In this document: positions 6,187 to 9,204 of the stretch, one piece after another
Numbering within the stretch: position 1 is the first letter of the stretch
How the letters are laid out: the number at the start of each line of letters is the position of its first letter
The notes under the pieces: model-generated
The model's input: only the letters and a program-made list of their open reading frames with translations
What the model was told of the DNA's origin: nothing
Databases searched by the model: none
Source of the DNA: Nitrospirota bacterium
GTDB lineage: Bacteria > Nitrospirota > Nitrospiria > SBBL01 > Manganitrophaceae
DNA length: 9,204 nt
Assembly: GCA_023248505.1 (NCBI GenBank)
Contig: JAHFEM010000040.1
Coordinates: 1-9,204, forward strand
Direction of reading: 5' to 3'
Made by a program: the position numbers and the translations under genes

Positions 6187-6210
6187 GGGTTTGTCAAAGA
6201 TACAATTCCC
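6187..6210 (-). repeat. Right terminal inverted repeat (IRR)
   Basis: Reads GGGTTTGTCAA at the inner end and AATTCCC at the tip. It is the inverted copy of 2371-2394 with 21/24 identity. It also carries an inward TTGACA (6197-6192, minus strand), 122 bp upstream of the membrane-protein gene start. Confidence 0.93.
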
Positions 6211-6218
6211 ATTATCTC
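6211..6218. repeat. Right copy of 8-bp target-site duplication (ATTATCTC)
   Basis: Identical to 2363-2370 and directly adjoining the right inverted repeat. Removing 2371-6218 would rebuild the empty target site in the spacer between the kinase gene and rluB. Confidence 0.93.
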
Positions 6219-6413
6219 TCGCTTGCGATCGAACCGCTGCCGGTAGAATCGCCTTGCCTCTCCCGAGGTTCCTAGCCTAGGAGAAATCGGCCTCCCTTTT
6301 CCTATTCGCGTTCTTCCACTTCCACATCGCGCGTTTTATGGGATAGCTCCTAAATGCGGCATTATCGTTGGGTAAAATGACTTTTCAACAGCCTGTGTAT
6401 TCACCTTTCCGAA

Positions 6414-6522
6414 AGAGTAGCGCCGAACCTAGCACGACCTAACTAGCGCTTCCAATTCATCCTAGTACTAGCTAAAAACGATTCAATCAATTTTCGGCTG
6501 CGAATACGCGAAGCGCTACTTT
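6414..6522. repeat. Long-range inverted repeat enclosing smaller hairpins
   Basis: AGTAGCGC (6416-6423) is a perfect inverted match to GCGCTACT (6513-6520). As + strand RNA it extends by a G-U and an A-U pair to 10 bp (6414-6423 with 6513-6522). The enclosed 89 nt hold the CTAGTACTAG palindrome and a TTCG-GCTG-CGAA mini-hairpin, giving a multibranched outline. Strand of any transcript is unknown. Confidence 0.3.
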
Positions 6523-6618
6523 AAGTTTCGATTTAATATAAAACGAGTCTATCCCGAGGCGCAATCGGTTCGGTCCGAACCTATCTAATGGACCTTAAAA
6601 CTAGGAAGGTCGCTCGAA

Positions 6619-6661
6619 CTCGGCCGGCGCGAAGCGCGAAGCCGAGACTCCGGCGCGTCTC
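6619..6661. repeat. GC-rich hairpin with overlapping alternative stem
   Basis: CTCGGC (6619-6624) pairs with GCCGAG (6641-6646); inside it GCGC-GAA-GCGC (6627-6637) forms a second helix, giving a long interrupted stem. A competing stem GAGAC (6644-6648) with GTCTC (6657-6661) shares 6644-6646, so the two are mutually exclusive. No T-run adjoins on either strand, so it is not an ordinary terminator. Confidence 0.4.
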
Positions 6662-6970
6662 TTTTCTTCGGGCAAAACCGGACCTATTTCATTCGCTTTG
6701 GGCGGTCGAAAAGTGAACCGGAGGAAGATTAAGGAAGGTTTTTGATGGGCCCTTTTTTGAGTCTATTTTTGGGGGAAGCGTCTTCTTCCCGAACAAGCGG
6801 ATCTGAGCGAAACGCGTTCGACGAGGAAGGCTCTTTTAAACAAAAAATGGGGTGGGACATTTTCGGGGAAGAATGAGCGGGGGGACAACGCGGAAGACCG
6901 GCGCTTCACAGACAAGAAAAAGTTCATCGATGGGAATCAGGAGACAATACAACGGAGGATGGCGGGGGGA

Positions 6971-8932
6971 CTACTTCTTCTCGACAATCTTCGTATCGCT
7001 GATCTTCCAGATCTCCCCGTCTTTAAGGAGACCCCAGCTGACCTTGTTGGTCGCCGTTTGAACCTTCTTGGATTTTTTCGTTTTCAGGTTCGTTTGTTGG
7101 TTCAATGTGATGGAGGCGCGATTCCCGTTGATCTGAAGTTCGTCGATATCGAATTGGACCGAAATGCTTTCATACTGATCAAAAAAAGATTGGAGCTCTT
7201 TTTCATCCTTCGGTGAAGACTGGGCCAGATCCTTCAAGTAAAGCCTGATATCTTTATTCTCAAAGGCCATCTCTTGACGCCTGATAATCTGACGGATCAG
7301 CTCTTCATCCGAGGGGACCGGGGCCTTGGGCGCCGGGGCTGAAGGCGGACGAACCGCCGCTTCTTTCACCGGCTCTTGCCTCGGCGGGGCCTCTTTGGGG
7401 GCCACTTCAGAGGGCGGCGGAAGAATCGCTTTCTTCTCCGTGGGCGGCAGCGCACTCTTTTGGGGCTCGGGGGGAGGGGGCTTTTCCGGCAGATCCGCGC
7501 CGACAGGCCGACCTTCGGAGATGTTTTTGGAGACCTTGGCCTGTTGCGCCGGTTTCATTTCATGGGAACGAGCGGTTGAAACCGCCGGCGCCGGCGGGGT
7601 CGGTTCCGGCTTGGAATGAGCGGCAACGGCGGGGCTTTCCTTCCGCTCTTCCGGCTTCACCTCCCCTCCCCTTTGTTCCGTTTTCAAGGGGGCTGGGTCA
7701 GGCGAAGAGCCGGTCGCAGGCTGATCGGGGGCCTGCTGGGGGGATGTAGCGACCCGCATTTCGGGGTCCTCCCCCTTTTTCAGGAATACCGCCGCGCCGA
7801 CTCCCACCAAACCCAAGGCTCCCACAATCAAGAAAAGGGTGATCGCCCCCGTCCCCATCCGCTTCTTCGGAACCTCCAGCTTGGGACTCGAGGGAGGGGC
7901 GGCCTTTGAAGAGCTCGAAGAGGGGCGCGCGGCCCCGAGTTGAATCGTCGAGGTGTCCGAGGTCGCCAGGGCGGCCCTTTTCATCCGGGCCTGGTCGTTG
8001 GCGATCTCGGCCCCAAAAAGCTCATGAATGCTTTGGGCCAGCTCCACCTGGATCTCGCTGAGCGGTTTCGACAGACAACGTTCCAGATCGGTCTGCATCT
8101 GCGCCGCAGAGGCGTATCGATCCTGCGCCTCCTTGGCCAGCGACTTCTTCAATGCCGCCTCGGCCTGCTCCGTGATATTTTCGTTGAACTGGCGCGGCGG
8201 ATCGACTTTCGCCTCTCGAACACGCTCCAGCGTGTTGATCTCGCTATCCCCTTTAAAGAGCCGTTTCCCGGTCGCGCACTCGTAGAGCACAATTCCCAAT
8301 GAGAAAAGATCAGACCGGTGATCGATTGCTTTTCCCCACGCCTGTTCGGGAGACATGTACGCGAGTTTTCCCTTCAGGATTCCGGTCCGGGTCTCGTTCT
8401 CTTGAAGGGCGACCTTCGCAATTCCGAAGTCGACCAGCTTAATTTCTCCATCGTAGGAAATCAAAATATTTTGCGGGCTGATGTCCCGGTGGACCAGGTT
8501 CAGCTCTTTTCCATGGAGGTCTTTCTTCTTGTGGGCATGCTCCAACCCGCTGCAGACGCGGCTGATGATGAAGAGGACTTGATCGATTGAAAGCGGCCGA
8601 TTGCTCTTCTGGCTGCGCTCCATGATCGACCGCAAGTCGCGCCCCATCACATATTCCATCCCGATATAGAAGGACTCTTCGACCTCGCCGAAATCGGAGA
8701 TCTGAACGATATTCGGATGGGAGAGTTGGGCCGCGACCTTCGCTTCATTGATGAACATCGAAACGAACTCGGCATTCTCGGTAAACTGAGGAAGAATCCG
8801 CTTGATTGCGAGGAGCCGCTCAAACCCCTTCGATCCGGTCTGCTTCGCGAGAAAGACCTCGGCCATGCCTCCCTTGGCGATCTTATCGATGAGCAGATAC
8901 TTTCCGTATTGAATGGGAAAATCGACCGGCAT
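6971..8932 (-). CDS. Transmembrane Ser/Thr protein kinase with extracytoplasmic NTF2-like domain
   Basis: A 653-residue Hanks-type kinase. The catalytic domain spans about 9-290: glycine loop KIAKGGMAEVF (17-27), ATP-binding Lys44 in LAIKRI, catalytic loop HRDISPQN (148-155, Asp150), DFG 168-170, and SPEQ 194-197 closing the activation segment. Then come a Ser/Pro-rich juxtamembrane stretch, one membrane segment (about 362-384, TGAITLFLIVGALGLVGVGA), a Pro/Ala/Glu-rich linker (about 390-540), and a C-terminal alpha+beta domain (541-653) resembling the NTF2/SnoaL-like fold, ending in GEIWKISDTKIVEKK. The kinase should lie in the cytoplasm and the C-terminal domain outside the membrane, possibly as sensor. 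The ATG at 8932 is chosen because GGGGGGA precedes it by a few bases. The longer frame begins with a TTG at 9013 that falls inside the predicted -10 box. Substrates unknown. Confidence 0.92.
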   Translation of the reverse strand: MPVDFPIQYGKYLLIDKIAKGGMAEVFLAKQTGSKGFERLLAIKRILPQFTENAEFVSMFINEAKVAAQLSHPNIVQISDFGEVEESFYIGMEYVMGRDLRSIMERSQKSNRPLSIDQVLFIISRVCSGLEHAHKKKDLHGKELNLVHRDISPQNILISYDGEIKLVDFGIAKVALQENETRTGILKGKLAYMSPEQAWGKAIDHRSDLFSLGIVLYECATGKRLFKGDSEINTLERVREAKVDPPRQFNENITEQAEAALKKSLAKEAQDRYASAAQMQTDLERCLSKPLSEIQVELAQSIHELFGAEIANDQARMKRAALATSDTSTIQLGAARPSSSSSKAAPPSSPKLEVPKKRMGTGAITLFLIVGALGLVGVGAAVFLKKGEDPEMRVATSPQQAPDQPATGSSPDPAPLKTEQRGGEVKPEERKESPAVAAHSKPEPTPPAPAVSTARSHEMKPAQQAKVSKNISEGRPVGADLPEKPPPPEPQKSALPPTEKKAILPPPSEVAPKEAPPRQEPVKEAAVRPPSAPAPKAPVPSDEELIRQIIRRQEMAFENKDIRLYLKDLAQSSPKDEKELQSFFDQYESISVQFDIDELQINGNRASITLNQQTNLKTKKSKKVQTATNKVSWGLLKDGEIWKISDTKIVEKK

Positions 8933-9012
8933 TTCCGTCCCCCCGACACGATGGATCGAGATACTCTTTTTGAGAACACTGAGGAAAAATAGGAATGAAG
9001 ACTTTGTAAGCA

Positions 9013-9041
9013 AGTAAATCGTAAGGGGCCCGATTTGTCAA
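9013..9041 (-). promoter_or_regulatory. Predicted promoter of the kinase gene
   Basis: On the minus strand a perfect TTGACA (9041-9036), a 17-bp spacer and TTTACT (9018-9013, 4/6). Transcription would start near 9006, leaving a leader of about 75 nt before the ATG at 8932. This also argues against translation from the TTG at 9013. Confidence 0.6.
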
Positions 9042-9046
9042 GGAAA

Positions 9047-9080
9047 GGGAGGGCTCCGTCGCGCGCTCGGTCCCCCTCCC
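9047..9080 (-). terminator. Possible terminator of an upstream minus-strand gene
   Basis: On the minus strand GGGAGGG (9080-9074) pairs with CCCTCCC (9053-9047) around a 20-nt, GC-rich loop and is followed by TTTCC. The T-run is short, so this is weak. It immediately precedes the kinase -35, where the end of an upstream transcript would be expected. Confidence 0.3.
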
Positions 9081-9204
9081 CGTTACGGCGGATCGCCTCC
9101 TTTTCTACCGTGCGGTCCAGCCGAGATCAAACGGTCGACGGAGCGGCCGATGCCTACTGATGAACAACTGCGGCTTTGCAGATCTCCACTTCATGGCCCG
9201 CTTC
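9081..9204. other. Window edge; possible partial gene, strand unresolved
   Basis: Two readings compete. On the minus strand an open frame enters at 9204 and ends at TAG 9156-9154, giving EAGHEVEICKAAVVHQ, a plausible C-terminus that would fit the weak terminator at 9047-9080. On the plus strand an ATG at 9150 has GGAG at 9140-9143, 6 nt upstream, and stays open to the edge (MPTDEQLRLCRSPLHGPL). Neither can be recognised from so few residues. Confidence 0.25.

Larger units (their letters stand above)
2371..6210 (+). mobile_element. IS1595-family transporter IS (tIS), 3840 bp, with three passenger genes
   Basis: Complete element defined by 24-bp terminal inverted repeats (2371-2394, 6187-6210; 21/24 identical) and flanking perfect 8-bp duplications ATTATCTC. 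It contains an IS1595-type transposase (2435-3391), an AlbA_2/GHKL protein gene (3514-5073), an overlapping 48-aa Lys-rich gene (5070-5216) and a convergent membrane-protein gene (5236-6069). Most of it is clearly more AT-rich than the flanking aspS, rluB and kinase genes, indicating acquisition from elsewhere. Intact repeats, an intact transposase frame and an undecayed duplication suggest recent insertion and possible activity. Passenger genes are documented for some IS1595 subgroups (tIS, for example the ISNwi1/ISNha5 types); the exact subgroup is not assigned here. Confidence 0.93.
6219..6970. other. Gene-free 752-bp spacer, structured and unusual in composition
   Basis: No convincing coding frame on either strand: stops are frequent in all frames up to about 6850, and the 69-codon frame starting at 6852 runs into the antisense of the kinase gene. 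Composition is neither host-like nor element-like: seven CTAG tetramers lie within 6272-6604, and CGAA/TTCG is very common. Small inverted repeats include TCCTAG-C-CTAGGA (6270-6282), the palindrome CTAGTACTAG (6462-6471), GGTTCGG-T-CCGAACC (6567-6581), a cluster at 6619-6661, and GGGAAG/CTTCCC (6773-6790). The decamer CGCGAAGCGC occurs twice (near 6507 and 6628). It could hold a structured RNA, a decayed gene or degenerate repeats. No clear terminator of the kinase gene was found; a weak AAAATG/CATTTT stem lies near 6845-6865. Confidence 0.5.

Noticed and set aside
6567..6581. T-arm of a tRNA (GGTTCGG around 6567)
   Set aside because: The loop is one base rather than seven, and no acceptor, D or anticodon stems could be found around it.
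6852..7061. 69-codon plus-strand frame at the end of the spacer
   Set aside because: Runs into the antisense of the kinase gene, has no ribosome site, and its composition is not protein-like.
7326..8590. Plus-strand frames opposite the kinase gene, rich in Gly and Arg
   Set aside because: They mirror the Pro-rich linker and kinase domain on the other strand; no family features.
8933..9013. Kinase start at TTG 9013 with an N-terminal extension
   Set aside because: That codon lies within the predicted -10 box and has no ribosome site; the ATG at 8932 has a strong one and fits the family N-terminus.
9087..9107. Resemblance to the 3' end of 16S rRNA (GGATCGCCTCCTTT)
   Set aside because: Bases before it show no similarity to the conserved 3' helix of 16S rRNA, so no rRNA gene or remnant is supported.

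Overview
The window looks like part of a GC-rich, free-living bacterial chromosome. The visible host genes are aspS, a 94-residue unknown, rluB and a Ser/Thr protein kinase, all read on the minus strand. The kinase carries the HRDISPQN active-site form common in Deltaproteobacteria, Myxococcota and Nitrospirota. AspRS carries the residues of a non-discriminating enzyme, so the host probably makes Asn-tRNA by transamidation. The phylum cannot be fixed from this window; Nitrospirota or a deltaproteobacterial lineage is a guess.

Layout. 1-1052: 5' part of aspS. 1053-1207: spacer with a good sigma70-type promoter for aspS. 1208-2294: a two-gene unit, rluB then a 94-aa unknown, 4 bp apart, with its own promoter (2332-2360). 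2371-6210: a complete, more AT-rich mobile element. 6219-6970: about 750 bp without a credible gene, rich in hairpins and CTAG. 6971-8932: transmembrane Ser/Thr kinase with a Pro-rich linker and a C-terminal NTF2-like domain, with its own promoter (9013-9041). 9042-9204: spacer and edge of the window.

The centre of interest is the 3840-bp element. It has 24-bp terminal inverted repeats (21/24 identical) starting GGG, and is flanked on both sides by the 8-bp duplication ATTATCTC. An 8-bp duplication is the hallmark of the IS1595 family, and the transposase (318 aa, zinc ribbon plus DDE catalytic residues) belongs to that family. Beyond the transposase it carries three passenger genes. The first encodes a 519-aa AlbA_2/Schlafen-type plus GHKL-ATPase (RecG-like C-terminal) plus winged-helix protein. 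The second, overlapping it by ATGA, encodes a 48-aa Lys-rich protein. The third, convergent, encodes a 277-aa protein with two membrane segments and a coiled coil. It is therefore a transporter IS (tIS) with sharply defined ends. A double palindrome in front of the AlbA_2 gene and a hairpin over the start codon of the membrane-protein gene suggest that the cargo is regulated.

The element landed 2 bp upstream of the -35 box of the rluB promoter, in what was a spacer of about 820 bp between the kinase gene and rluB. It broke no gene, but it replaced the DNA immediately upstream of that promoter.
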